A stretch of DNA of 22,949 nucleotides from NCBI GenBank assembly GCA_964449305.1, contig CAYUYM010000031.1, forward strand, positions 1 through 22,949, in the 5' to 3' direction. Below the pieces are notes generated by a model. It did no database searches. It was not told the origin of the DNA and saw only the letters and a program-made list of their open reading frames with translations. Shown in pieces: positions 15,441 through 22,949 of this stretch. The stretch is from CAYUYM01 sp964449305 (lineage in GTDB: Bacteria; Bacteroidota; Ignavibacteria; SZUA-365; CAYQST01). Numbering within the stretch: position 1 is the first letter of the stretch; every line of letters starts with the position of its first letter. The position numbers were made by a program, and so were the translations under genes.

Positions 15441-15617
15441 GGATGAGGGGGGGAAGGTGGATGTGGGGACGTGATCAGCGTCGTGATTTCAGCCAAAAAA
15501 AATGCACATCGGAGAGCGCAGAGTCAATATGGGAGAGAAATGTCCGAATCTTTGGTTGCGTATCGGGATCTGCAGCGTTTCGGGTGGGGTCCATGGCCGT
15601 CGTGCATCAAAAATTCG

Positions 15618-15625
15618 TATCTTCA
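15618..15625 (+). promoter_or_regulatory. Weak candidate -7 element before the M24 peptidase gene
   Basis: TATCTTCA resembles TAnnTTTG with two mismatches and lies 45 bases before the ATG at 15670. No TTG is seen at the expected -33 spacing. A one-mismatch alternative, AATCTTTG, is at 15547-15554. The 229-bp gap must hold a promoter for this gene, but its position is not certain. Confidence 0.3.
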
Positions 15626-15669
15626 AATCTTTCACCGACCTGTTCATTCACAACCTGTCAGGATGATCC

Positions 15670-16863
15670 ATGGACCTTCACGCAATTCAACACGCTCTCC
15701 AGCAGGCGGGTCTCGACGGCTGGCTGTTCTACGATTTTCACAACCGCGATGCCATCGCCGCACGCATCCTCGGCATGGACACGAACCGTTTCGCCTCACG
15801 TCGCTGGTTCTATTTCATTCCGGCCATGGGTGAACCGCAGAAACTGGTCCACAGGATCGAACCGTGGAGATGCGATCACCTTCCGGGGAGGAAGCATGTG
15901 TACCTCCAGTGGGAGCAGCAGCACGCCCTGCTGCGTGACATGCTGGGCGCGGCACGGAAGGTGGCCATGCAGTGGTCCCCGTTGAATGCCATCCCCTACG
16001 TGTCCATCGTGGATGGTGGCACGGTGGATCTGATCCGCAGCTTCGGTGTGGAGGTGATCTCGAGTGCCGACCTTGTGGGGCGCTTCGAGGCGCATCTTTC
16101 CATGGACGACTGGCGGAGCCACGTCGAGGCCGGGCGCATCATGCAGGATGTGAAGGATGCGACCTTCCGCCACATCCGCGACAGGATCGCCGCGGGCGAC
16201 AGTCCCCGGGAGGTGGAGGTGCAGCGCTTCATGCACGACCTCATGCGCCAGGGTGGCATGCACTGGGAGGATGGCCCCATCGTGGCGGTCAACGCCCATG
16301 CGGCTGATCCGCATTTCGAACCCACCGAGGAGAACAGCGTGGTGATGAAGGAGGGCGACCTGGTCCTGCTCGATCTCTGGGCCAAGCTCGACCGCCCCGG
16401 GAGCATCTACTACGACATCACCTGGATGGGCTACATCGGCACAGAGGTGCCCGAGCACATCGAGCACATCTTCCAGGTCATCCGCAACGCCCGCGACACG
16501 GCGCTTGCGCTGGTCGCCGGTCGCTTCGCGTCCGCCACCCCCGTCCATGGATGGGAGGTGGATGATGCCTGCCGCGCCGTGGTGGTGGAGGCCGGCTACG
16601 GGGAGTACTTCACGCATCGCACCGGGCACAACATCGGCGAGGAGGTGCACGGCAACGGCGTGCACATCGACAACCTCGAAACCCGTGACGAGCGCACCAT
16701 CATCCCGGGCACCTGCTTCTCCGTGGAACCGGGCATCTACCTTGAACACGAGAACATCGGCTTCCGCACGGAGATCGACGTGTTCGTGACAGACGAGGGT
16801 CGTGTGGAGGTCACCGGACCGATGCAGACCGCCGTCATCCCCATACTCGCGCTCGTCGATTGA
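15670..16863 (+). CDS. M24 family metallopeptidase, Xaa-Pro dipeptidase/aminopeptidase-like
   Basis: This 397-residue cytoplasmic dinuclear metallopeptidase of the pita-bread fold probably removes residues from peptides with proline in second position. Residues 1-155 are the creatinase-type N-terminal domain and about 160-390 the catalytic domain. Metal ligands are visible as D235 (LLDLWAK), D249 (YYDITW), H320 (RTGHNIG), E353 (SVEPGIY) and E368 (RTEIDV), with H327 as the substrate-binding histidine. All five ligands are present, so activity is expected. It has no signal peptide. AGGATG lies about 8 bases before the ATG. The next gene, a sodium:solute symporter, begins 37 bases after its stop, suggesting that peptide breakdown and solute uptake are linked. 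Prolidase versus aminopeptidase P cannot be decided from sequence alone. Confidence 0.92.
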   Translation: MDLHAIQHALQQAGLDGWLFYDFHNRDAIAARILGMDTNRFASRRWFYFIPAMGEPQKLVHRIEPWRCDHLPGRKHVYLQWEQQHALLRDMLGAARKVAMQWSPLNAIPYVSIVDGGTVDLIRSFGVEVISSADLVGRFEAHLSMDDWRSHVEAGRIMQDVKDATFRHIRDRIAAGDSPREVEVQRFMHDLMRQGGMHWEDGPIVAVNAHAADPHFEPTEENSVVMKEGDLVLLDLWAKLDRPGSIYYDITWMGYIGTEVPEHIEHIFQVIRNARDTALALVAGRFASATPVHGWEVDDACRAVVVEAGYGEYFTHRTGHNIGEEVHGNGVHIDNLETRDERTIIPGTCFSVEPGIYLEHENIGFRTEIDVFVTDEGRVEVTGPMQTAVIPILALVD

Positions 16864-16900
16864 CCTCGACATCACCCGGCAACCAGCACATGGAGCAGTC

Positions 16901-18376
16901 ATGAACACCTTCGTTGTCATCATTCTGTTGTATCTGATCGGGCTCGTCATCTACAACTACCTCATGTCGCGACGCGTGCAGTCGCAGGAGGACATGATGG
17001 TGGCCGGCCGCAGCCTGGGCGTCACCAAGATGGTCTTCACCCTCGTCTGCACATGGATCGGCTCCGGCACCTTCATCGCCGGTGCGGAATACGCATTCAA
17101 GGCGGGGTGGAGTTCCCTCTGGATGCCGGCGGGCGCCTGGATCGGCATCGCCATCATCTACTTCCTCGCGGGCAAGATCCGGACCTTCGGGCAGTTCACC
17201 ATCGGCGACATCCTTGAGGAACGCTACGGGAAGTTCGCCCGGCTCTTCGGCGCCATCGCCCTCATCATCGCCTTCACCACCATCGTGTCCTACCAGTTCC
17301 GTGCCGGCGGCTACATCCTCAATGTCATCACCGATGGCGCGGTGAGTGTGGAGGTCGGCCAGATGATCAGCGCCGCCTTCGTCATCCTCTTCACCGCCCT
17401 TGGCGGCATGATCGCGGTGGCGCACACGGATCTGCCCAACGGCATCATCATCGTCCTGGCCTGCATCATCGCCACGCCCTTCGTCATCATCACCGCGGGC
17501 GGCGTTGATGTGCTGGCCGCCAAGCTGCCGGCATCCCACCTCGGCCTCATCTCGCCGGACTTCGGGAAATACCCGCTGCTCAAGGGTGGCAGCTATCTGC
17601 TTGCCACCATGTTCCTGCTGCTCGGTGTGCAGAGCATGTACCAGAAGTTCTACAGCGCGAAGACCCCCGCCGACGCCAAGAAGGCGGTGGTGCTCTGGAT
17701 CATCGGCACCATCGTGGTGGAGAGCGTCGTCATCGTGATCGCGGTCTATGCCTCTTCCTACTTCGGCCTGACACCGGACTTCGACCCCGCATCCATCGTG
17801 TTGCAGGCGGCACGGAGCATGGTGCCCGCCCCAGTCGGCCTGCTCCTGCTGGCCGCAGCCGTGGTCGTGGTCATCTCCACCGGCATGAACTACCTGCTGA
17901 GCCCGTCCACCAACATCATGCGCGACATCTACCAGCGCTTCATCCGCCCCGATGCGGATCAAAAGACCATGGTCGCGCTCCAGAAGGTGTTCATCGTGAT
18001 CCTTGGCCTCATCGCCTTCGCCATGATCTTCATCCCGACCGTGTTGAAGCTCAAGATCTCGGTGCTGACCTACGCCTACTTCGCCTACACCATCTATGGT
18101 GTGGCGCTCACGCCGGCCATCGTCGCCGCGCTCTCGTGGAAGCGCGCCACCAAGGCCGGTGGTGTGGTGAGCATCGTCAGCGGCGCTGCCATGGTCATCC
18201 TCCTCGACATCGTCGTCCCCAATGCGATGCCTGGCATCATGGACGGTGGCGATCCCTGGGGCATTCCCAGCATCTATCCGTCGCTGGTGGTCTCCATCCT
18301 CTCCCTCGTCATCGTCAGCTACCTCACGCCACCACCCGACAAGGCGCTTCTGGCGAAGCTGTTTCCGGAGAAGTGA
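16901..18376 (+). CDS. Sodium:solute symporter (SSS family)
   Basis: This 491-residue inner-membrane protein has about 13 predicted helices and belongs to the SSS family (PutP, PanF, SGLT relatives), which uses the sodium gradient to import solutes. Visible family features are the unwound first core helix region TWIGSGTFIAGAEYAFKAGW, FTIGDILEERYGK, the helix pair around MFLLLGVQSMYQKFYSAKTPADAKKA, and VVVVISTGMNYLLSPSTNIMRDIYQRF. GGAG at 16892-16895 is 5 bases before the ATG. A longer in-frame start at 16802 overlaps the upstream gene and lacks a ribosome site, so I rejected it. It probably shares a transcript with the M24 peptidase. Substrate is unknown; an amino acid such as proline would fit the neighbour but is only inference. 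Confidence 0.93.
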   Translation: MNTFVVIILLYLIGLVIYNYLMSRRVQSQEDMMVAGRSLGVTKMVFTLVCTWIGSGTFIAGAEYAFKAGWSSLWMPAGAWIGIAIIYFLAGKIRTFGQFTIGDILEERYGKFARLFGAIALIIAFTTIVSYQFRAGGYILNVITDGAVSVEVGQMISAAFVILFTALGGMIAVAHTDLPNGIIIVLACIIATPFVIITAGGVDVLAAKLPASHLGLISPDFGKYPLLKGGSYLLATMFLLLGVQSMYQKFYSAKTPADAKKAVVLWIIGTIVVESVVIVIAVYASSYFGLTPDFDPASIVLQAARSMVPAPVGLLLLAAAVVVVISTGMNYLLSPSTNIMRDIYQRFIRPDADQKTMVALQKVFIVILGLIAFAMIFIPTVLKLKISVLTYAYFAYTIYGVALTPAIVAALSWKRATKAGGVVSIVSGAAMVILLDIVVPNAMPGIMDGGDPWGIPSIYPSLVVSILSLVIVSYLTPPPDKALLAKLFPEK

Positions 18377-18536
18377 GCAGGGGGAGGGTGGAACGGGGAA
18401 CGACCACGGAGGGACGGTGCTTTCAACACAATGCCACCTTGAACCGGTCCTGACATCATCGTGTTCGCGGCACCAACCCATCCAGAATCCGTCATTCACA
18501 TCCCCCAGCGATTTGGGAACATTGTCGGAATATCCG

Positions 18537-18544
18537 TAGTTTTG
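18537..18544 (+). promoter_or_regulatory. Bacteroidota-type promoter for the FKBP gene
   Basis: TAGTTTTG matches TAnnTTTG exactly. TTTG at 18512-18515 lies 21 bases upstream as the -33 element. This is the best full promoter match in the window. It leaves a leader of about 45 bases before the ATG at 18597. Confidence 0.75.
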
Positions 18545-18596
18545 TGATTCTGTTGACCATGACGACAGACATCACACCATACAGGAGTCATAGCGA

Positions 18597-19319
18597 ATGA
18601 AAATTGCACGTATCGCCGCCTTGTGCCTGGTTGTCCTGGGCTCATCGTGCTTTGCACAGAAGGACGGCAAGATCGAACTCAAGACCCGCATCGACAGCAT
18701 CAGCTACATGCTGGGCACGAACATCGGCAAGAGCCTCCGCATGCAGAAGATCGACATTGCACTGCCCGTGTTCTCGGCGGCGATCAAGTCGGCCCAGAAT
18801 GATGAGGCGCCTCTCATGACCGAGGAACAGATGCAGACGCTGTACATGTCCTTCCAGGCGGAGATGCAGACGAAGCAGGCGGAAACCCAGAAGGTGGAGG
18901 GCGAGAAGAACGCGAAGGAGGGCGAGAAGTTCCTGGCGGAGAACAAGTCCAAGCCGGGCGTGGTGACGCTTCCCAGCGGCCTGCAATACAAGATCCTGAA
19001 GGAGGGCACAGGCCCCAAGCCGGCAGCCACCGACAAGGTCCGCGTCCATTACAGCGGCACGCTCATCAGCGGCAAGGAATTCGACAGTTCGTACAAGCGC
19101 GGTGAGCCCGCCGAGTTCCCGGTCACGGGCGTCATCAAGGGCTGGGTCGAGGCCCTGCAGCTCATGCCCGTCGGTTCCAAATGGATGCTGTACATCCCGT
19201 GGGATCTCGCCTATGGTGACGGTGGCGCAGGTGGCGACATCGGCCCCAAGTCCACTCTCATCTTCGAGGTGGAACTGCTCGAGATCGTGAAGGACGCTGC
19301 CGCGCCGACCGGCAAGTGA
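18597..19319 (+). CDS. Exported FKBP-type peptidyl-prolyl isomerase, FkpA/Mip-like
   Basis: This 240-residue periplasmic prolyl cis-trans isomerase and chaperone helps exported proteins fold. A signal peptide ends near residue 20 (CFA/Q). Residues 25-118 are the helical FKBP_N dimerisation region (YMLGTNIGKSLR, then a long charged helix). Residues 123-230 are the FKBP domain. Every pocket residue of the FKBP12 pattern can be matched: Y152, F163, D164, F174, V179, I180, W183, Y206 and F223, so it should be active. AGGAG lies about 10 bases before the ATG. It has its own promoter (18537-18544) and a strong terminator (19341-19368), so it is probably a single-gene transcript. The cysteine in GSSCFAQ could be a lipobox, but no Leu/Val/Ile precedes it at -3, so cleavage by signal peptidase I is more likely. 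Confidence 0.95.
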   Translation: MKIARIAALCLVVLGSSCFAQKDGKIELKTRIDSISYMLGTNIGKSLRMQKIDIALPVFSAAIKSAQNDEAPLMTEEQMQTLYMSFQAEMQTKQAETQKVEGEKNAKEGEKFLAENKSKPGVVTLPSGLQYKILKEGTGPKPAATDKVRVHYSGTLISGKEFDSSYKRGEPAEFPVTGVIKGWVEALQLMPVGSKWMLYIPWDLAYGDGGAGGDIGPKSTLIFEVELLEIVKDAAAPTGK

Positions 19320-19340
19320 TTCACTCCCGCATCGCATTCC

Positions 19341-19368
19341 GGGCGCCCACGTGGCGCCCATTTTTTTT
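19341..19368 (+). terminator. Rho-independent terminator after the FKBP gene
   Basis: GGGCGCC (19341-19347) pairs with GGCGCCC (19353-19359) around a CACGT loop, followed by one A and eight Ts. It lies 22 bases after the stop codon. Confidence 0.9.
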
Positions 19369-19495
19369 GACGCGCCCGCACATGAGGGCGGCGCCCGCGG
19401 CCTCGTGGTCACGATGTCCTTTTTTTTTGCGGGGGAAATGCGATACCTTGCATGCACACATGCTGAAAATCATGTACGACATCTAGGAGCAATGC

Positions 19496-19933
19496 ATGGA
19501 AGCGTACATCTGGTTCATCCTCGCGCTTGTCCTGTTCATTCTCGAAATCATCACCCCAGGGTTTGTCATCCTGTGGTTCGGCGTGGGGGCGCTGGTCGCG
19601 GCCGGCATGCAGCTGCTTGGCGTCACCAGCCTCACCGCACAGATCATCGCCTTCGTCGCGGTCTCCATCATCCTCGTCATCCTCTCCCGCACGCTGTTCA
19701 AGACCCTCTTCATGCGCTCCCCGGGTGCGGGCCTCAAGACGAACATGGACGCACTCGTCGGCAGGACGGGCATCGTCACCGAGGTGATTGACAATGAGAA
19801 CAGCACCGGGCGCATCGTGGTGGACGGGCAGGACTGGCGTGCGAGCGCCGTCGACAACGCCGTCATCGTCCAGAACACCCGGGTCACCGTCACGGCCTTC
19901 GAGGGCGCGCGCCTGCTCGTCCGGCCTGTCTGA
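19496..19933 (+). CDS. NfeD family membrane protein
   Basis: This 145-residue membrane protein has two or three hydrophobic helices in residues 4-70 (WFILALVLFILEIITPGF is characteristic) and a C-terminal OB-fold from about 85 to 145 (ALVGRTGIVTEVID, then GRIVVDGQDWRASA). This is the short NfeD form that lacks the ClpP-like protease domain. NfeD proteins are encoded beside SPFH/stomatin-like proteins and are thought to work with them in membrane microdomains. That is the arrangement here, with the SPFH gene starting 48 bases downstream. AGGAG at 19485-19489 lies 6 bases before the ATG. A weak -7-like sequence, TACCTTG, is at 19444-19450. Confidence 0.92.
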   Translation: MEAYIWFILALVLFILEIITPGFVILWFGVGALVAAGMQLLGVTSLTAQIIAFVAVSIILVILSRTLFKTLFMRSPGAGLKTNMDALVGRTGIVTEVIDNENSTGRIVVDGQDWRASAVDNAVIVQNTRVTVTAFEGARLLVRPV

Positions 19934-19981
19934 TCTCCACGACAATTCGTTTCCGACCATATTCCATTCACCGGAGGATTC

Positions 19982-20905
19982 ATGGCAACCTCGACCCTCA
20001 TCCCGATCATCGTGGTCGTGTTCTTCGCCTTCGTGTTCGCCCTCTCGAGCATCAAGGTCGTCAATCAGGGCACGGTCAAGATCATCGAGCGTCTCGGCAA
20101 GTATCACAAGCTGGCCGTCTCCGGCCTCAACATCATCGTCCCCTTCATCGACAGTGTGCGTGCCACGCTCGATCTGCGGGAGCGGCTCACCGACATCGAA
20201 CCGCAGGATGTGATCACACGTGACAACGTCACCATGGAGGTGGACTGCATCGTCTACTGGCAGATCACCGATCCCATCAAGGCGGTGTATGAAATCATGA
20301 CCCTCGAACGCGGCATCCAGCAGATCACCCTGAGCGCCCTCCGTGCCGTCGTCGGCGCCATGGACCTGGACCACACGCTGGCCGGACGCGATCTCATCAA
20401 CACGCAGCTGCGTGCCCAGCTCGACACCGCCACCGACAAGTGGGGCGTCAAGGTGATGCGCGTGGAGCTGCGCAACGTCATTCCGCCTGAGGACATCCGC
20501 CTCACCATGGAGAAGCAGATGACGGCCGAGCGGAACCGCCGCGCCACCATCCTCCAGGCCGAGGGAGAGAAGCAGGCAGCCATCCTCCGCGCAGAGGGCA
20601 TGCAGCAGTCCGCCATCGTCTCTGCGGAAGGCCAGAAGCAGGCCGCCATCCTCGAGGCCGAGGGCCAGGCCCAGGCCCGCATGCGCGTGGCCGATGCCGA
20701 GCGGCAGGCCATCACCTTCATCACCGATGCCCTCAAGGCCAACGGTGGCGATCCCGCCAACTACCTCATCGCCATGAAGTACCTCGAGTCCCTGAAGGAC
20801 ATTTCCAGCAACGCCCAGAAAATGGTGTTCATGCCCTTCGAAAGCAGCAGCATGATGAGCGCCCTGGGCGGCATCAAGGAGCTCCTGACCGGCGGCAGGT
20901 CCTGA
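19982..20905 (+). CDS. SPFH/Band 7 (stomatin-like, QmcA/paraslipin) membrane protein
   Basis: This 307-residue protein is anchored by an N-terminal helix (about residues 5-24). The SPFH domain follows at about 26-185: IKVVNQGTVKIIERLGKYHK, GLNIIVPFIDSVR, LDLRERLTDIEPQDVITRDN and VKVMRVELRNVIPPEDI are classic slipin sequences. Residues 188-231 consist of four 11-residue repeats of an Ala/Glu/Gln-rich coiled coil. The C-terminal part includes ANYLIAMKYLESL and a Gly/Ser-rich end. Such proteins oligomerise in the membrane and organise lipid domains or regulate membrane proteases. GGAGG lies about 5 bases before the ATG. It follows nfeD directly, forming the usual two-gene unit. A terminator-like hairpin follows at 20938-20957. 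Confidence 0.95.
   Translation: MATSTLIPIIVVVFFAFVFALSSIKVVNQGTVKIIERLGKYHKLAVSGLNIIVPFIDSVRATLDLRERLTDIEPQDVITRDNVTMEVDCIVYWQITDPIKAVYEIMTLERGIQQITLSALRAVVGAMDLDHTLAGRDLINTQLRAQLDTATDKWGVKVMRVELRNVIPPEDIRLTMEKQMTAERNRRATILQAEGEKQAAILRAEGMQQSAIVSAEGQKQAAILEAEGQAQARMRVADAERQAITFITDALKANGGDPANYLIAMKYLESLKDISSNAQKMVFMPFESSSMMSALGGIKELLTGGRS
20543..20674 (+). repeat. Four tandem 33-bp (11-residue) repeats inside the SPFH gene
   Basis: Residues 188-198, 199-209, 210-220 and 221-231 align as ATILQAEGEKQ, AAILRAEGMQQ, SAIVSAEGQKQ and AAILEAEGQAQ. The DNA repeats with an exact 33-base period and some divergence. This is a hendecad coiled coil typical of SPFH proteins that form cage-like oligomers. 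Confidence 0.85.
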
Positions 20906-20937
20906 CCCCTTCTGCGTGCTTCACCACTCACGACACA

Positions 20938-20966
20938 CGGCCGGCTTTTGCCGGCCGCGTTCGTTT
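20938..20966 (+). terminator. Hairpin terminator after the NfeD/SPFH pair
   Basis: CGGCCGGC (20938-20945) pairs with GCCGGCCG (20950-20957) around a TTTT loop. The downstream sequence is only moderately T-rich. It sits between converging genes and may stop transcription from both sides. Confidence 0.7.
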
Positions 20967-21039
20967 GGGGCGGGAGCCACGCATCAGTGCCTCCACACAA
21001 CGCACTGCACGGACAGCCGTGTCGCCTGCATGCCAACCA

Positions 21040-22695
21040 TCAAGGTGCCGTGGCGATGATGGTCCGGGTGATGATCACGCCACCGCTGCTGAGACGCAGG
21101 TACAGTGGGCCTGTGGCGGGTGCGGGGGAGGAGAAACGCACGCTGTGCATGCCTGCGGGAAGCGTGTCATCCACCAGCACGGCGATGCGTCGGCCGAGGG
21201 CGTCGTGGACGGTGAGTGATGTTCTGCCGCCGCGCGGCAGGGCGAAGGTCACAAGCGTGGATGTGGAGAAGGGATTGGGCTGGTTCCACAGCCCGGGGGA
21301 ATCGGGCGTGGGCTGCCTGGCGGCCTCCGTGGGTGAGGCCTCGATCGGCCCGAGCGGCGTGAGATCCCGTCCGGCGAAGCCCGGGAAGTCGGGTGGGAGG
21401 CGCAGACACTTGAACACCGCGTTCTCTGTCGGCGTCGCGCCCTGCCGGATGGGGCCCGACGCGTTCACCGGGTTGACGTAGGTCCACACGGTGGTGCCAT
21501 CGGGCGTCACCTCGAACATGCGGCCCGATCCGCCCTCGCAGATGAGTGTGGTGCCGTTCGGCTGGCGCGTCGCTCCGGAGATGTTCTGGGAGTAGAAGGA
21601 TGTGGGAGGCGTGGCCGTGTACTGCCACGTGGATGCGATGGGCCCGAAGGCGGCCCCGGCCGCCCGCTGCCATGCACCGCCTTCATCGAGCGGTGGAGCG
21701 AGCTCCTCGATCGTGGAGTACTGCCCGCCCGGGCGCCGCGTGCCGTTGTTGAAGACGAGGATGTGCCCGGCTCCCGGGCGCCCCGCCTCGATCCAACGCG
21801 CATCGTGCTGGCCGTAGAGACGCTGGTCGCCAGCCGTGCCCAGGTCGTAGTTCCGTGGGTTTCCCCAGCGGTAGAGGATGTCGCCGCCCCGGCCCTGCCG
21901 GCCACCGCTGTGCCCGGCAGCCTCGGCCGTGGTGGTGCCATGATCGATCACGAAGAATTCGTGCGTTGCATGGATGCTCACCATCACCTCGTCGCGTTCG
22001 GCGTTGTACCGGATGGCGTTGAAATGCAGCCAGTCGTTCTTCATGTCACCGACGTTGATGTCGTACAGCTCCGGATGGTCGTGCACCACGCCGTGATGTG
22101 CGCGGGATGGATCCACATCCTGCACCAGATGATCCCAGACATGCCATTCCCAGACGATGTCGCCCCCCGACGAACCACGGGGACGCACCTCGATCACCTT
22201 CTCCGACCACACCTCGGAGTAGCTGTGCCCCGTGGTGTCGCGCCCCGCGGCCCATGCTTCGGCGAGCGTCTTCTTCTCCCAGGCGATCAGCAGGATGTTG
22301 CCGTTCGGCAGCACCTCAATGTCGTGATGCGTGCTGTACTGGGGACCGACATGGTCGAAGGTCCAGACGAGTGTGCCGTTCCAGTCGAAGCGTTCGACGC
22401 GGCCGCCGACGCCGCCGGCGGTGAAGGGGTTGCCCTGCGTCATGGCCGCGCGGAGGAGGCTGCCGTCGGGGAGCAGCATCGCCGCCTGCCCGGGCCGGCT
22501 GGCGCTTTTCCAGGAGCGGATGAGCATGCCATCGTTGTTGATGAGGTACGTGGTGGTGGATGACAGCGGCGCGAACAGGGTGAAGCCGCGGAACGCGCGT
22601 GCGCTGTCGTGCAGCAGCAGACCGATGGTGCGCGTCTGTGCCGCCGCTGCGGCCGCAAGCGTGAGCAGCAGCAGAAGAATGGGGAGTGGTCGCAT
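21040..22695 (-). CDS. Arylsulfotransferase (ASST)-like secreted protein with T9SS type-A sorting domain
   Basis: This 551-residue exported protein has a clear signal peptide (LPILLLLLTLAAAAAAQ). Residues about 30-460 have the beta-propeller pattern of the ASST family, with repeated blade motifs: LINNDGMLIRSWKS, FDWNGTLVWTFDH, HHDIEVLPNGNILLIAWE, IVWEWHVWDHLVQD, DWLHFNAIRYNAERDEVMVS, GQHDARWI and GHILVFNNGT. Family enzymes move sulfate between phenolic compounds, but many members are uncharacterised. I cannot place the sulfate-carrying histidine with certainty. Residues 474-551 are a T9SS type-A C-terminal domain (NPFSTSTLVTFALP, VHDALGRRIAVLVDD, AGMHSVRF), predicting export across the outer membrane and surface attachment. 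ATG at 22695 is chosen because it begins the signal peptide; an ATG at 22734 would overlap the upstream gene. No clear ribosome site is visible. Confidence 0.87.
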   Translation of the reverse strand: MRPLPILLLLLTLAAAAAAQTRTIGLLLHDSARAFRGFTLFAPLSSTTTYLINNDGMLIRSWKSASRPGQAAMLLPDGSLLRAAMTQGNPFTAGGVGGRVERFDWNGTLVWTFDHVGPQYSTHHDIEVLPNGNILLIAWEKKTLAEAWAAGRDTTGHSYSEVWSEKVIEVRPRGSSGGDIVWEWHVWDHLVQDVDPSRAHHGVVHDHPELYDINVGDMKNDWLHFNAIRYNAERDEVMVSIHATHEFFVIDHGTTTAEAAGHSGGRQGRGGDILYRWGNPRNYDLGTAGDQRLYGQHDARWIEAGRPGAGHILVFNNGTRRPGGQYSTIEELAPPLDEGGAWQRAAGAAFGPIASTWQYTATPPTSFYSQNISGATRQPNGTTLICEGGSGRMFEVTPDGTTVWTYVNPVNASGPIRQGATPTENAVFKCLRLPPDFPGFAGRDLTPLGPIEASPTEAARQPTPDSPGLWNQPNPFSTSTLVTFALPRGGRTSLTVHDALGRRIAVLVDDTLPAGMHSVRFSSPAPATGPLYLRLSSGGVIITRTIIATAP

Positions 22696-22711
22696 TGGGC
22701 GGGGAAGGGGG

Positions 22712-22949
22712 TCAGCGTGAATGGGGATGGACAACGGGACCGGTCAGCGACACCTCATCGAGCAGCGTCGCCAGCGTCCGCGCCACCTCGCGGCGCTCGT
22801 AATGGCGGACGGCCTCCGGCTGCACGCCGGTGACGGGGGCGCCCTGCTCCCAGGCCATGTAATACTGATGGACGATCCTCGCGATGCCCTCGAGGTCGTG
22901 CGAGCGTGCATCCATCCCCGCGCCCGTCTCGCGTAGCACACCGGTCACC
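22712..22949 (-). CDS. C-terminal end of a probable glycosyltransferase (GT-B, family 1/4-like); 5' end off window
   Basis: Only the last 79 or so residues are present, and the frame is open to the window edge. The visible pattern, DLEGIARIVHQYYMAWEQG followed by VRHYERREVARTLATLLDEV, resembles the C-terminal helices of GT-B glycosyltransferases, where YERR...LA.LLDE is common near the end. The catalytic part lies outside the window, so donor and acceptor are unknown. The ASST-like gene begins 16 bases after its stop, so the two are probably co-transcribed. Confidence 0.6.
   Translation of the reverse strand, partial: VTGVLRETGAGMDARSHDLEGIARIVHQYYMAWEQGAPVTGVQPEAVRHYERREVARTLATLLDEVSLTGPVVHPHSR

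Noticed and set aside
16835..18499. Long (554-residue) open frame opposite the symporter gene
   Set aside because: Its product is rich in Asp, His, Gly and Glu with no domain pattern. This is expected from the mirror frame of a GC-rich membrane-protein gene. The symporter frame is unmistakable.
19420..19428. Second T-run after the FKBP terminator, considered as another terminator
   Set aside because: No hairpin of good stability lies directly before it. The GGGC/GCCC pairing at 19386-19396 is too far away.
1..22949. CRISPR arrays, tRNA/rRNA genes, insertion sequences, phage or defence genes
   Set aside because: None was seen on either strand by reading. There are no regularly spaced repeats, no transposase-like frame and no terminal inverted repeats.

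Overview
This window is a GC-rich (by eye about 60-65%), densely coded stretch of bacterial chromosome. It points to the Bacteroidota/Chlorobiota (FCB) branch, perhaps a high-GC relative of Ignavibacteria, Kapabacteria or Rhodothermia. Three things support this. A secreted protein ends in a type IX secretion (T9SS) type-A sorting domain with an NPF motif. Five intergenic sites match the Bacteroidota-type -7 promoter element TAnnTTTG exactly. The AMP nucleosidase has the short form common in that branch. I saw no rRNA, tRNA, CRISPR array, transposase, integrase or phage gene. This looks like a core or ordinary accessory region, not an island.

Layout. 1-1044 (-): the 5' part of an acyl-CoA (propionyl/methylmalonyl-type) carboxylase carboxyltransferase, divergent from 1378-4286 (+), an AMP nucleosidase followed by a lipoprotein zinc metallopeptidase. 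4563-10928 (-): a tight five-gene run, transcribed as serine hydrolase, MFS transporter, SpoIIE/RsbU phosphatase, YajQ, AmiC-like amidase. A compact divergent promoter region (10984-11053) separates it from 11116-14822 (+), a GT-C-like membrane protein with C-terminal TPRs overlapping a GHL10 glycoside-hydrolase-like protein. 14826-15440 (-): a stand-alone coiled-coil/PAS protein. 15670-18376 (+): an M24 metallopeptidase and a sodium:solute symporter. 18597-19319 (+): an exported FKBP isomerase with its own promoter and terminator. 19496-20905 (+): an NfeD/SPFH membrane pair. 21040-22949 (-): an arylsulfotransferase-like protein with a T9SS tail, preceded by the end of a glycosyltransferase.

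Common threads are the cell envelope (amidase, GHL10 hydrolase, GT-C protein, SPFH/NfeD, FKBP, T9SS cargo), peptide and nucleotide salvage (M24 peptidase plus symporter, M3-like lipoprotein, AMP nucleosidase) and signalling (SpoIIE/RsbU phosphatase, PAS protein, YajQ). I did not find a clearly new system. The observations I would follow first are the GT-C/TPR plus GHL10 pair with its degenerate sorting-like tail, the signalling-to-cell-wall operon at 4563-10928, and the large uncharacterised C-terminal region of the serine hydrolase.
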